Counted from the stretch's first letter, positions 1 to 6,263 are shown. The stretch: 7,143 nt of DNA from Bog-756 sp036513075 (GCA_036513075.1 DATBZS010000066.1:1-7143), one strand, 5' to 3'. Made by a program: numbers and translations. Notes: generated by a model from the letters alone, not told the origin.

Positions 1-67
1 GGAACCGGAATCCAGAGAATCCCGAGACAGGTCCATGGATGGGTCGGATGAGATGACGACGATTCAT
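1..67 (-). CDS. IS6-like transposase, N-terminal 22 residues (partial)
   Basis: The minus-strand reading frame begins ATG at 65-67, preceded by GAGG with an 8-base spacer, and stays open to the edge of the window. The visible peptide ends in GPVSGFSGFRF. This resembles the start of IS6-family transposases, where a short segment of the type F-x-G-x-x-F-P precedes the conserved 'VILLAVRWYLR' region. The DDE catalytic core would lie left of the window, so it cannot be checked whether the enzyme is intact. TTG and CTG codons just upstream could extend it by a few residues. The family is inferred from only 22 residues together with the adjacent inverted repeat. Confidence 0.6.
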   Translation of the reverse strand, partial: MNRRHLIRPIHGPVSGFSGFRF

Positions 68-122
68 CCCGACAGCCTCGTTCAGCAATAGCCCGGGCAC
101 GAACTCCAAGGGTTCCAGACAA

Positions 123-146
123 GTTCGCACTCAATGCAACAATGCC
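123..146 (-). repeat. Terminal inverted repeat of the left-edge IS
   Basis: Read on the minus strand from 146 inward, this 24-base end matches the two ends of the 160-bp element at 3068-3227 at 21 of 24 positions (left end at 3068). It faces outward to the right and marks the junction with the truncated gene at 147. Confidence 0.75.
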
Positions 147-360
147 TCTCGGGGTAGGCGGCGCTGTCCGGTGCCTCGTCGGCGGCGTTGATGTCGGGCA
201 TGGTGAACAGCACCACCCGGGCACCGTGGGCCGAGAAGATGTCGACGGCCTGGTCGAGCTCCAGGTAGAGCTGCGTGTTCCACACGGCCTGGCCCACGTG
301 GACCACCTGGCCCCGGATTAGCCGGACCACGTCGGCGGAGGGAGGCCGACGGTGCTCCAT
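147..360 (-). pseudogene. SGNH-hydrolase/acyltransferase-type domain fragment, cut by IS
   Basis: About 71 codons on the minus strand encode a segment with the pattern HVGQAVWNTQLYLELDQAVD followed by HGARVVLFTMP. It resembles the middle of the SGNH hydrolase-like domain found at the C-terminus of actinobacterial membrane acyltransferases (family 3), where 'G.P.W..Y....L..AV.vL...GARVVLlTMP' is common. The N-terminal GDS block and all membrane segments are absent, and the frame runs straight into the IS end at 146, losing the C-terminal catalytic Asp/His block. An ATG at 358-360 lies two bases after the stop of the upstream GNAT gene, so the fragment may still be translated by coupling, but it cannot be a complete enzyme. 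It is most likely a relic of a gene that lost its 5' part by deletion and its 3' part to the IS. Confidence 0.6.
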
Positions 361-362
361 GT

Positions 363-1427
363 TCAGCCGTGCACCGGCACCCGCAGCATGAGCGTCGTCA
401 TGACGTGGCTGTCGGGGAACAGCTGCATCAGGTGCTGGTTGCCCGGTGCGGCGCACGTGTCGAGCCAGCGCCCGTCAGTGCTCCGCTCGAACTGCTGCAT
501 GGCGTCGACGAAGATCTCGACCCCGGGGCCGAACTTCGCCAAGTCCTCGTCGTAGGCGGTGCGGAAGGCGAATTCCCCCTCGCCCGCCCGCACCATGCAG
601 ATCATGGCGAAGGGCCCCCCATCGCGCTCGAGCGAGTGGAACCACAGGCGTCCCTCGGCGAGGAACCGGCGGCAGGCCGTCTCGAAGAACGCCTTCGCCC
701 CGTCGCGCCGACGCAGCGCCAGACCGTCGGCCTCGTGGCCCTTCCATCCGGACGCCTCGAGGCGCAGGAATGCGTCGATCGCCCCGAGGTCGGTCCGGGT
801 CCGGACGTAGGGGTTCGTACCCAGGGCCTCAACCAGGCGCCGGCGGTGCTGTCGGATAGTGCGGAGGCGGTTCTTGCCGACATTGCGCAGGCAGTACCCG
901 TCGTCGTCGCCCGTTCGTCGGCGGAGCATGGCTCGTTCCCAGCAGTCGAACTGGACGAGGGGGTGGTCCGCGTCGGCCAGCACACGCTGCAGCAGCGGTG
1001 CGATGGGACCGTCGGCCCCTACCCACTCCAGGATGACGTGGCCCGCCCCCACCCGCTCCGCCTCTTGGCGGAGCCCGGCCAGGAGGCTGCTGGCGGCATC
1101 GGCGCTGCCCCGGTGCGTCACCAGCGGAGTCCCGAGGGCGACCGCAGTGGGCATCACCCGGGTCACCAGCGCCGAGTGGGCCAGGAGAGCTCCGGTCGCG
1201 TCGTGGCCCGCGGCGATCTGCTCGACCGGCGCCAGGGCGTGAATAGCGCCGTCGTGCTCCACGATGACGAGCCGGGCGGTGGGTGACTCGTCGAGGTGCT
1301 CAAGGGCCGAAAGCAGCCACTCCGGCTCGAGGAACGGGTTGGGCTCGAGCGAGGCGGCCGCACAGGCCGACCATGCGGCCAGGTCCGTCGTCGTCAGCTC
1401 CTCCGGTGCGACGATCCTGCACTGCAC
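363..1427 (-). CDS. GNAT-family acyltransferase, CelD/BioF2-like (Acetyltransf_6 type)
   Basis: A protein of 354 residues, normal for this family of duplicated-GNAT-fold acyltransferases linked to exopolysaccharide or cell-envelope synthesis. Features are an N-terminal W-x(n)-NPFLEPEW block (about 19-37), a basic stretch VGKNRLRTIRQHRRRL (183-198), the FLRLEASGWKG core motif (220-230), a strand pair around GRLWFHSLERDGGPFA (259-274), FAFRTAYDEDLAKFGPG (287-302) and the terminal LDTCAAPGNQHLMQLFPD (322-339). These match the Acetyltransf_6 pattern. No signal peptide or membrane segment is visible, so it should be cytoplasmic. The acyl donor is probably acyl-CoA; the acceptor is unknown. The GTG at 1425-1427 is chosen because a TAGTAT -10 box ends exactly seven bases before it, typical of leaderless transcripts. 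A longer frame open to 2054 runs antisense through the glycosyltransferase and is an artefact of GC-rich DNA. Confidence 0.85.
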   Translation of the reverse strand: MQCRIVAPEELTTTDLAAWSACAAASLEPNPFLEPEWLLSALEHLDESPTARLVIVEHDGAIHALAPVEQIAAGHDATGALLAHSALVTRVMPTAVALGTPLVTHRGSADAASSLLAGLRQEAERVGAGHVILEWVGADGPIAPLLQRVLADADHPLVQFDCWERAMLRRRTGDDDGYCLRNVGKNRLRTIRQHRRRLVEALGTNPYVRTRTDLGAIDAFLRLEASGWKGHEADGLALRRRDGAKAFFETACRRFLAEGRLWFHSLERDGGPFAMICMVRAGEGEFAFRTAYDEDLAKFGPGVEIFVDAMQQFERSTDGRWLDTCAAPGNQHLMQLFPDSHVMTTLMLRVPVHG

Positions 1428-1434
1428 GCCTCCG

Positions 1435-1440
1435 ATACTA
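1435..1440 (-). promoter_or_regulatory. -10 box (TAGTAT) of leaderless promoter for the GNAT gene
   Basis: On the minus strand TAGTAT is followed by exactly seven bases (CGGAGGC) and then the GTG start. In actinobacteria a TANNNT box at this distance sets transcription initiation on the first base of the start codon, giving leaderless mRNA. The GGAGG just before GTG is only one base away, too close to work as a ribosome binding site, which favours this reading. No clear -35 hexamer is visible. Confidence 0.6.
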
Positions 1441-1553
1441 CGCCCGGGGTCGCGCCCCACGCGAGACCTGGCGGGCGGGTGCCGGTGCCGACCTGGGGGT
1501 CGTCGAGGTGGCGTGCGTTGCATGTCGGGTGCCGGCGCGACCAACATGCAGGG

Positions 1554-2693
1554 GTGACTCGAGTCGGTCGCTTCCTCCTGGTGGTGTGGGCAGCCGGGGG
1601 GAACGTCGCCCCGTCCGCGGGCCTCGCAACCACACTGGTCGGGCGCGGGCACCGGGTGCACGTCCTCGGCCCCCCGGTGCTGCAGACGAAGTTCGAGGCG
1701 GCTGGCTGCACGTTCACCACGTTCGACCGTGCCCGCGAGGCCGGCCGGGTCGATGTCGACGTGTTCGACGACAACCTCCTCGGGTGGAACCGGTTCATCA
1801 GTGGGATCCGCCTGGCTGACGACGTGAAGGCCGAGCTGGACCGGGAGGCGGCGGATGTCGTCGTCGTCGACTGCGCGCTGTCCGCCGCCCTGTCCGCCGC
1901 CGAGGCGAGCGGGGTGCCCGCCGCCGTGCTCGTGCACGTGCTCTACCAGCCGTCCATTGAGGGTGACGGCGCGGCGCAGTGGGACCCGACCCGACCGCTG
2001 GTTGACGCCACCCGGCGCCACCTCGGGCTGGACGGGCTCGACCCAGGACGCCACGTCCTGGCCGAGGTGTGGAACCGGGCCTCCCTGGCTCTGGCGTGCC
2101 AGCCGGAGGCCTTCGACGTCTCGCTGACGTTTCGACCGACGAACCTCCGCTACGTCGGGCCCATCTTCGAGCAGGCACCGCTACGGCCGACGGCCACGGA
2201 GCGACCCCTCTTGCTGGTGAGCTTCAGCACCACCAACATGCGCCAGGGGTCGGTGGTGCAGCGCGTGCTGGACGCCGCCGCACCCCTCGACGCCGACGTG
2301 CTGTGCACGCTCGGGGGTGTCGAGCTGGACGGGTTGCGGGTGCCGCCCAACGTGTCCGTCGAGGCGTGGGTGCCGCACCGGGAGGTCCTCGCCCGGGCGT
2401 CCGCGGTGGTCACCCACGCCGGGCTCAGCACCGTCATGGCGGCACTGGCTGACGGGGTACCCCTGGTGTGCCTGCCGCTCGGACGCGACCAGCCGTGGAA
2501 CGCCGAGCGGGTGGCCACCCTCGGCCTCGGCCGCAGCCTGGAGCGTGACGCGCCGGTCGGGGATGTCCGGGCAGCGATCGAGGACGTGCTGAGCGATCCC
2601 TGCTACCGGCAGGAAGCGCAGTGGCTGGCCGGGGTCATTGCCGGCTACAGCAACGGGACGCTGGCCGTGTCGGAACTCGAGGCGCTCCTGTAG
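1554..2693 (+). CDS. Family-1 glycosyltransferase (GT-B fold, MGT/UGT-like)
   Basis: A protein of 379 residues that should transfer a sugar from a nucleotide-sugar donor to a small acceptor such as a lipid, polyketide or other metabolite. The N-terminal half (1-200) shows the acceptor-domain start FLLVVWAAGGNVAPSAGLA with RGHRVHVLGPP (31-41). The C-terminal half carries the nucleotide-sugar signature: SVEAWVPHREVL (268-279), VVTHAGLSTVMAALADGVPL (285-304), then PLGRDQPWNAERV (308-320). The HAG and DQ-x-x-NA-x-R-V elements are the standard donor-binding residues of GT1. The 'GGN' near position 15-17 replaces the more usual 'GGH' at the catalytic-His region, so the catalytic base should be checked. 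The GTG at 1554 is the first start in frame just before the conserved N-terminus; no strong Shine-Dalgarno is seen. It is divergent from the GNAT gene across 126 bases. The substrate cannot be read from the sequence. Confidence 0.85.
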   Translation: MTRVGRFLLVVWAAGGNVAPSAGLATTLVGRGHRVHVLGPPVLQTKFEAAGCTFTTFDRAREAGRVDVDVFDDNLLGWNRFISGIRLADDVKAELDREAADVVVVDCALSAALSAAEASGVPAAVLVHVLYQPSIEGDGAAQWDPTRPLVDATRRHLGLDGLDPGRHVLAEVWNRASLALACQPEAFDVSLTFRPTNLRYVGPIFEQAPLRPTATERPLLLVSFSTTNMRQGSVVQRVLDAAAPLDADVLCTLGGVELDGLRVPPNVSVEAWVPHREVLARASAVVTHAGLSTVMAALADGVPLVCLPLGRDQPWNAERVATLGLGRSLERDAPVGDVRAAIEDVLSDPCYRQEAQWLAGVIAGYSNGTLAVSELEALL

Positions 2694-2706
2694 GGCGGTC
2701 CTCGGG

Positions 2707-2735
2707 CCGCGCCGCCTCCGGACATCCGGTCGCGG
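2707..2735 (+). terminator. GC-rich hairpin after the glycosyltransferase (candidate terminator)
   Basis: Fourteen bases after the stop codon, CCGCG (2707-2711) pairs with CGCGG (2731-2735), and CCGGA (2718-2722) pairs with TCCGG (2725-2729) inside it, with an asymmetric bulge. There is no U-tract. It lies between the glycosyltransferase and a minus-strand gene relic and could end transcription from both sides, but it may be chance in 75% GC DNA. Confidence 0.3.
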
Positions 2736-2737
2736 GT

Positions 2738-2864
2738 TCAGGCCCCGGTCTCACTCAGCAATCGGAACAGCGCCGCCAGGTGGTTGACCACGGCGTTGTA
2801 CATGGAGTGGGCAGCGCCGCCCGTCTCGACCTGGTAGCGGTCCCGACAGATGTCGACGATGACC
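2738..2864 (-). pseudogene. C-terminal 41 residues of an unidentified gene, cut by IS
   Basis: On the minus strand the codons just outside the IS end at 2865 are strongly GC-biased at third positions and end at a TGA at 2738-2740. They encode a peptide beginning VIVDICRDRYQVETGGAAHS and ending LFRLLSETGA. The codon bias and the abrupt junction with the IS end indicate the tail of a real host gene whose 5' part was removed by the insertion. I do not recognise the family. It does not resemble the C-terminus of aldo/keto reductases, so it is probably not the other half of the relic at 3228-3328. Confidence 0.5.
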
Positions 2865-3066
2865 GCAGTGTTGCATTGGTTGATCGTGAGGCGGGCCTGC
2901 CGGCTCCGGTGGAGTTTGCCGCTCAGACCACCAGCGCAAGCTCGTCGAACGCCGCGGCAACGATTGGTCCTGGGCATGCATCCATCCCGAGTTCGTAGTG
3001 CCCTCGCCGTAGGTTCTGAATGAATGCGTGACTTCGGATCACGACGCTGGCGGTCCGGTCTCGTTT
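2865..3066 (-). mobile_element. IS6-like element, 3' remnant
   Basis: The outer end at 2865-2878 reads GCAGTGTTGCATTG, differing from the GGCACTGTTGCATTG end seen elsewhere in the window at two positions. Forty-five bases inside it lies the stop codon of a transposase fragment on the minus strand. The remnant is cut off at its 5' side at 3066/3067, where the end of another element begins. The degenerate end and missing 5' portion indicate an old, immobile copy. Confidence 0.65.
2923..3066 (-). pseudogene. IS6-like transposase, C-terminal 47 residues
   Basis: The minus-strand fragment encodes DRTASVVIRSHAFIQNLRRG followed by HYELG and FDELALVV before a TGA at 2923-2925. To my recollection actinobacterial IS6-family transposases end with a closely similar 'D R . 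A . V I . G H A . . Q N . R R G H Y E L' stretch and a final 'AAFDELA'. The DDE core and N-terminus are missing: just upstream the frame runs into the inverted end of the 160-bp element. A frame from 3111 joins that end to this fragment, but this is an accidental read-through. Confidence 0.6.
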
Positions 3067-3067
3067 G

Positions 3068-3091
3068 GGCACTGTTGCATTGAGCGCGACC
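3068..3091 (+). repeat. Left terminal inverted repeat of the 160-bp element
   Basis: Reads GGCACTGTTGCATTGAGC then GCGACC on the plus strand and is the inverse of 3204-3227. The next bases inward share CCGACGC with the other end. Confidence 0.75.
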
Positions 3092-3203
3092 GACGCTGAA
3101 CCCGCACCCACTGGCGTCGCGAATGAGCATCAAATTGGCGCTCATGTCTTCATAATGCATTTCAATACGGGATTTTCAGGTCACCTGATGCCTTGCGTCG
3201 GGT

Positions 3204-3227
3204 GGTGCGGCTCAATGCAACAGTGCC
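3204..3227 (-). repeat. Right terminal inverted repeat of the 160-bp element
   Basis: Reads GGCACTGTTGCATTGAGC then CGCACC on the minus strand. Its outer edge at 3227 abuts the truncated aldo/keto reductase gene. Confidence 0.75.
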
Positions 3228-3328
3228 CCGGTGCCCCACATGGACGCGGCCCTCCAAGCCCAAGTACCCACCCCCAGCGCTGGGATCGGGACGTCGGTGC
3301 CGGCCATGGTGTACGAGTCGGGAGCCAT
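3228..3328 (-). pseudogene. Aldo/keto reductase, N-terminal fragment cut by IS-type element
   Basis: A minus-strand frame from ATG 3326-3328 (a second ATG at 3305-3307) encodes AGTDVPIPALGVGTWAW and then SMWGTG before meeting the element end at 3227. The stretch I-P-x-L-G-x-G-T-W-x-W with a following WG-x-G is the N-terminal beta-strand region of actinobacterial aldo/keto reductases, NADPH-dependent TIM-barrel enzymes. Only about 34 residues of the usual 300 or so remain, so the catalytic Asp/Tyr/Lys/His residues are gone. The rest of the gene is not found in the window; it was presumably lost in the rearrangement that left the IS remnants. Its former start faces the acyl-CoA dehydrogenase gene across 45 bases, so the two were once divergent. 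Confidence 0.65.
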
Positions 3329-3373
3329 GGGGACCGTCAGGGTTCCGGGACCCACCGGCGCGAGACTGGGTTC

Positions 3374-5047
3374 ATGGGTACCGATACCGCTCGCGATGCG
3401 CTGGCCGCTTGGCGGGCCTCGTATCCCGACGACCCGTTCGCCGACGACCGCCACCTTCGCGCGCTGCTGGCCCGGCACGTGCCGTCGGATCGGCTCCGCG
3501 ACCTCGAGGCCCGGGCATCGGCGTTCGCCCGCGACGTCACTGCCGTCATCGGACCGGCGGCAGCGCGGTATGAGCAGCGGGCCCACCTGCCCGAGCTAGC
3601 CCGGTGGGACCCGGCGGGCCGCCGCACCGAGTCGGTCGAGTTCGACCCCGACTACCACCGGGCCGGGCAACGGGTGTGGGCCAGCGGCCTGGTGGCGCTG
3701 TCGGGGCGTCCGGGGTCGGCCTACGAGCAGGCCGTGCTCCTCTATCTGCTGTCGCTGGAGGGCGAGGCCGGGCACGCCTGCCCGGCCACGTGCACAATCG
3801 GGCTGGCCCGCGCCCTGCGCCGGGCCGCCGACCCGGCGGTCCGCAATCGATTCCTCCCGTCGCTGGTCGACCCCGACTACGGAACCGCAGCGCGGGGCTC
3901 GCAGTTCCTCACCGAGGTGCAAGGTGGCTCGGACGTTGGCGCCAACACCTGCTTGGCCGTGCCGACCGGGGACGGGACCACCTACCAGGTGACCGGGGAG
4001 AAGTGGTTCTGCTCGGTGGCCGATGCGGGCCAGTTCTTCCTGACGGCACGCGTCCCGGGAAGTCCCGACGGCACCCGAGGCTTGGGCAGCTTCGTCGTGC
4101 CACGCGAGATCGACGGTCGGCCCAACGGATTCGCCTTGCGGCGCCTCAAGGACAAGCTCGGGACACGGGGCCTGGCCTCCGGCGAGATCGACTTCGACGG
4201 CTCGTTGGCCTGGCCGGTAGGGCCGGTGGCGGACGGGTTCCGCACTGCGGTGGGCGTGGTGCTCAATACCAGCCGGTGGATGACCGCTGTCGGCGACGCC
4301 GGCATGATGCGCCGGGCATGGCTCGAGGCCTCCGCCTACGCCTGCCACCGGACGGCGTTCGGGGGCCCGATCGGCGCGTTCCCCGCCGTGCGGCGCACCC
4401 TGGCCGACATGGCCGCAGTGTCGGTGGGCGCCCTCCACCTGGTGATGGCGCTGACCGCTCTGGAGGACCGGATCGACGGCGGCACCGCCTCTGACGCCGA
4501 CGTCCTGGTCCACCGGTTCCTGGTCAACGTGGCCAAGTACGTGGTCTCGGTCCAGGCCACCGGGGTCGTCCACGCGGCCATCGAGGTCCTGGGTGGCAAC
4601 GGCGCCATCGAGGACTTCAGCGTGCTGCCGCGGCTCTACCGGGACGCCATCGTCTACGAATCGTGGGAGGGCAGCCATAATGTGCTGGTGGCCCAGGTGC
4701 TCAACGACCTGAGGCGGCTCCCCGTCCTGGACGCCGTTGGCACCTGGCTGACCGGCGTGGTCGCCACCGTGGACGACGCGGCGCTGGCCGGACTCCTGGC
4801 CACCGGGCTGGACCGGGTCCTGGGAGCTGCGCAGCGCTGCGCGGACGACCCCGTGGCCGGGGCCTGGCATTTCCGCGACGTGGTCGACCGGCTGGGCGTC
4901 CTGGCGGAGGCGGCCCTACTGGCAGGGGCGGGCGAGCCGGCGCTGGCCCGCCACCTCCTGGCAGGCCCGACCGGTCCCGGGGTGGATCCCGGCGGGGACG
5001 AGGGGTTGGCTGGCCGGGTGGAGGACGTCCTCGACGCCATGGGGTGA
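3374..5047 (+). CDS. AidB-like acyl-CoA dehydrogenase
   Basis: A flavoprotein of 557 residues in the acyl-CoA dehydrogenase superfamily, closest in motifs to the AidB branch, whose members run about 540-600 residues. In order: FLTEVQGGSDVGANT (178-192), GEKWFCSVADA (208-218), the diagnostic RLKDKLGTR (257-265), MMRRA (311-315), FGGPIG (329-334), VLGGNGAIEDFSVLPRLYRD (405-424) and YESWEGSHNVL (428-438). Glu432 in SWEGS corresponds to the catalytic-base position kept in E. coli AidB (SIWEGSGN). FAD binding is expected from the family. E. coli AidB is linked to alkylation protection and binds DNA, but many actinobacterial relatives are probably plain acyl-CoA dehydrogenases; the substrate is unknown. 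The C-terminal 100 residues are Ala/Leu-rich, as in the family's extra helical domain. The ATG at 3374 is the first start in frame with the conserved N-terminus; open frame further upstream crosses the IS scar and is not coding. It converges on lldD with 28 bases between stops. Confidence 0.9.
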   Translation: MGTDTARDALAAWRASYPDDPFADDRHLRALLARHVPSDRLRDLEARASAFARDVTAVIGPAAARYEQRAHLPELARWDPAGRRTESVEFDPDYHRAGQRVWASGLVALSGRPGSAYEQAVLLYLLSLEGEAGHACPATCTIGLARALRRAADPAVRNRFLPSLVDPDYGTAARGSQFLTEVQGGSDVGANTCLAVPTGDGTTYQVTGEKWFCSVADAGQFFLTARVPGSPDGTRGLGSFVVPREIDGRPNGFALRRLKDKLGTRGLASGEIDFDGSLAWPVGPVADGFRTAVGVVLNTSRWMTAVGDAGMMRRAWLEASAYACHRTAFGGPIGAFPAVRRTLADMAAVSVGALHLVMALTALEDRIDGGTASDADVLVHRFLVNVAKYVVSVQATGVVHAAIEVLGGNGAIEDFSVLPRLYRDAIVYESWEGSHNVLVAQVLNDLRRLPVLDAVGTWLTGVVATVDDAALAGLLATGLDRVLGAAQRCADDPVAGAWHFRDVVDRLGVLAEAALLAGAGEPALARHLLAGPTGPGVDPGGDEGLAGRVEDVLDAMG

Positions 5048-5059
5048 GCTGCCATCGCG

Positions 5060-5074
5060 CCCGGCGAGCCCGGG
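5060..5074. terminator. Hairpin between convergent genes (candidate bidirectional terminator)
   Basis: CCCGG (5060-5064) and CCGGG (5070-5074) can pair around a 5-base loop in the 28-base gap between the convergent stops of the acyl-CoA dehydrogenase and lldD. There is no U-tract on either strand. The position is right for a shared terminator; the stem is short. Confidence 0.3.
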
Positions 5075-5075
5075 G

Positions 5076-6263
5076 TCAGCGCCCTGGCAGGTCCACCAGC
5101 ACAGAGCGGTCCAGATCGGCGACGCCGGCGACGCCGGTCAGCGATAGGGCCACCCGTAGTTCGTCGCGGATGATGGCCAACGCGTGGGCGACGCCACGCT
5201 CGCCGGCCGCCGCCACCGGCCAGGCCCACGCCCGGCCGATCAGGCAGGCCCGGGCGCCGAGGGCGAGGGCCTTGAGCACATCGAGCCCGCTGCGGATCCC
5301 GCCGTCCACGAGGATCTCCAGGCGGTCGCCGACGGCGTCGACTACCGGCCCGAGGGCCCGGATGGTGGAGGGGGTGTCGTCGAGCTGGCGCCCGCCGTGG
5401 TTGGACACCACGATGCCGTCCATCCCGCGGTCAGCAGCCTGCCGCGCGTCCTCCGGGTCCAGGATGCCCTTGAGGACCAGCCGGCCCGGCCAGTGGCGGC
5501 GCACCCAGTCGAGGTCGTCCCAGGTGACCGATGGGTCGAACTGGCCGTCCACCCAGGCGGCGAAGTCGGTGGGGCTCGCCGCGCCGGGCACGGCCTTCTC
5601 CAGGTTGCCGAACGTGTGAGGCTTTCCCCGGTGGCCGACGTCCCGGGCCCAGGTCGGGTGCAGGCCGAGGTCGAGGCCGCGCCGTGCCCGACCGCGCCAC
5701 GCCGCGCGCCCGGACATGCCGTTGCGGGTGTCCCGGTACCGGGACCCGACGGTGGCGAGGTCCACGGTCAGCACCAGAACCGGGCACCCAACGGCGCTGG
5801 CCCGGGCCATCAGGTCTTCGGCGTAGGCCCGGTCGCGCATGACGTAGAGCTGGAACCACACCGGGTCGGCGACGGCCGCCGCCACCTCTTCGACGCTGCA
5901 GATGGACACGGTGGACTCGCAGAAGACCACACCGGCCGACTCGGCGGCGCGTGCAGCCTGCACCTCGGCCCGGGTGGCGAGCATGCCGGCCAGACCGACC
6001 GGGCCCAGCACGACGGGCATGGCGAGCTCCTGGCCGAGCACGGTCGTGGCCAGGGTGGGCCCGGACACGTCCCGGAGGACCCGCTGCCGCAGCCGGACTC
6101 CAGCCAGATCGGCAACATTCGCGGCCAGGGTGGATTCGGCGAAGGATCCCCCGTCGACGTAGTCGAACAGCTGGCGGGGCAGGCGCCGACGGGCCAGCTC
6201 GCGGTAGTCGTTCACCGAGCCAGGGGTGATGCCGAGCGATCGGTCGGGGAGGAGTCTGCTCAC
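5076..6263 (-). CDS. lldD: L-lactate dehydrogenase (quinone), FMN-dependent LldD
   Basis: A 395-residue enzyme, almost exactly the 396 of E. coli LldD, with similarity along the whole length. It should oxidise L-lactate to pyruvate at the inner face of the membrane and pass electrons to quinone. Conserved parts: FDYVDGGSFAESTLAANV (33-50, active-site Tyr35), MPVVLGPVGLAGM (82-94), ESTVSICSVEEVA (116-128), WFQLYVMRDR (136-145, Tyr140), LTVDLATVGSRYRD (165-178), VLKGILDPEDA (263-273, Lys265), IVVSNHGGRQLDDTPS (284-299, catalytic His289 and substrate-binding Arg292) and DGGIRSGLDVLKALALGA (320-337) with IGR (342-344) for FMN phosphate. The HGGRQ arginine separates it from MftD-type mycofactocin enzymes, which have HGGN. 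The GTG at 6261-6263 follows a TAGCGT box by exactly seven bases, supporting a leaderless start. An upstream frame to 6404 carries no family similarity. Related glycolate or other 2-hydroxyacid oxidases remain a possible alternative. Confidence 0.9.
   Translation of the reverse strand: MSRLLPDRSLGITPGSVNDYRELARRRLPRQLFDYVDGGSFAESTLAANVADLAGVRLRQRVLRDVSGPTLATTVLGQELAMPVVLGPVGLAGMLATRAEVQAARAAESAGVVFCESTVSICSVEEVAAAVADPVWFQLYVMRDRAYAEDLMARASAVGCPVLVLTVDLATVGSRYRDTRNGMSGRAAWRGRARRGLDLGLHPTWARDVGHRGKPHTFGNLEKAVPGAASPTDFAAWVDGQFDPSVTWDDLDWVRRHWPGRLVLKGILDPEDARQAADRGMDGIVVSNHGGRQLDDTPSTIRALGPVVDAVGDRLEILVDGGIRSGLDVLKALALGARACLIGRAWAWPVAAAGERGVAHALAIIRDELRVALSLTGVAGVADLDRSVLVDLPGR

Larger units (their letters stand above)
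1..146 (-). mobile_element. IS6-like insertion sequence, 5' end only (runs off left edge)
   Basis: The outer boundary is a terminal inverted repeat at 123-146 that reads on the minus strand GGCATTGTTGCATTGAG. It resembles the GGCACTGTTGCAAA ends known for the IS6/IS26 family. About 80 bases inside this end a transposase reading frame starts and runs leftward out of the window, as expected for the 5' end of such an IS. The same terminal sequence occurs three more times, at 2865-2878, 3068-3091 and 3204-3227, so this is a repeated element in the genome. The insertion cuts into a host gene fragment that ends at 147. The far end and any target duplication lie outside the window. Family assignment rests on the end sequence plus the transposase N-terminus, recalled without a database search. 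Confidence 0.7.
3068..3227. mobile_element. 160-bp MITE-like element with IS6-type inverted ends
   Basis: The two ends are inverted copies: 18 bases (GGCACTGTTGCATTGAGC) are identical and 21 of the outer 24 match. A weaker match continues inward to a shared CCGACGC after a 4-base indel. The interior (about 3100-3190) is noticeably AT-rich compared with the rest of the window and has no credible reading frame. The ends match the IS at 1-146, so that IS family's transposase could mobilise it. No clear 8-bp target duplication is visible (CTCGTTTG on the left, CCGGTGCC on the right). It may instead be two independent IS ends left by rearrangement. Confidence 0.6.

Noticed and set aside
1428..2054. 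N-terminal extension of the GNAT gene to an ATG at 2054
   Set aside because: The extra 209 codons are antisense to the conserved glycosyltransferase, are Pro/Arg/Gly-rich without domain similarity, and the family start plus leaderless promoter lies at 1427.
2738..3160. Single 140-codon minus-strand gene
   Set aside because: The frame crosses three junctions (the 160-bp element, the transposase region in another frame, and the IS end at 2865); only its last 41 codons look coding.
3065..3373. Longer start of the acyl-CoA dehydrogenase inside the IS scar
   Set aside because: This open frame reads through the inverted repeat of the 160-bp element and antisense to the aldo/keto reductase fragment; AidB-type similarity begins only after 3374.
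3596..4870. 424-codon minus-strand ORF opposite the acyl-CoA dehydrogenase
   Set aside because: Shadow frame: rich in Gly/Pro/Arg/His/Gln, no recognisable motifs, opposite a well-conserved gene.
5076..6263. MftD (mycofactocin maturation enzyme) identity for the FMN enzyme
   Set aside because: It carries HGGRQ and LldD-specific blocks such as DYVDGG, QLYVMRDR and KGILDPEDA along the full length; MftD proteins lack that arginine.
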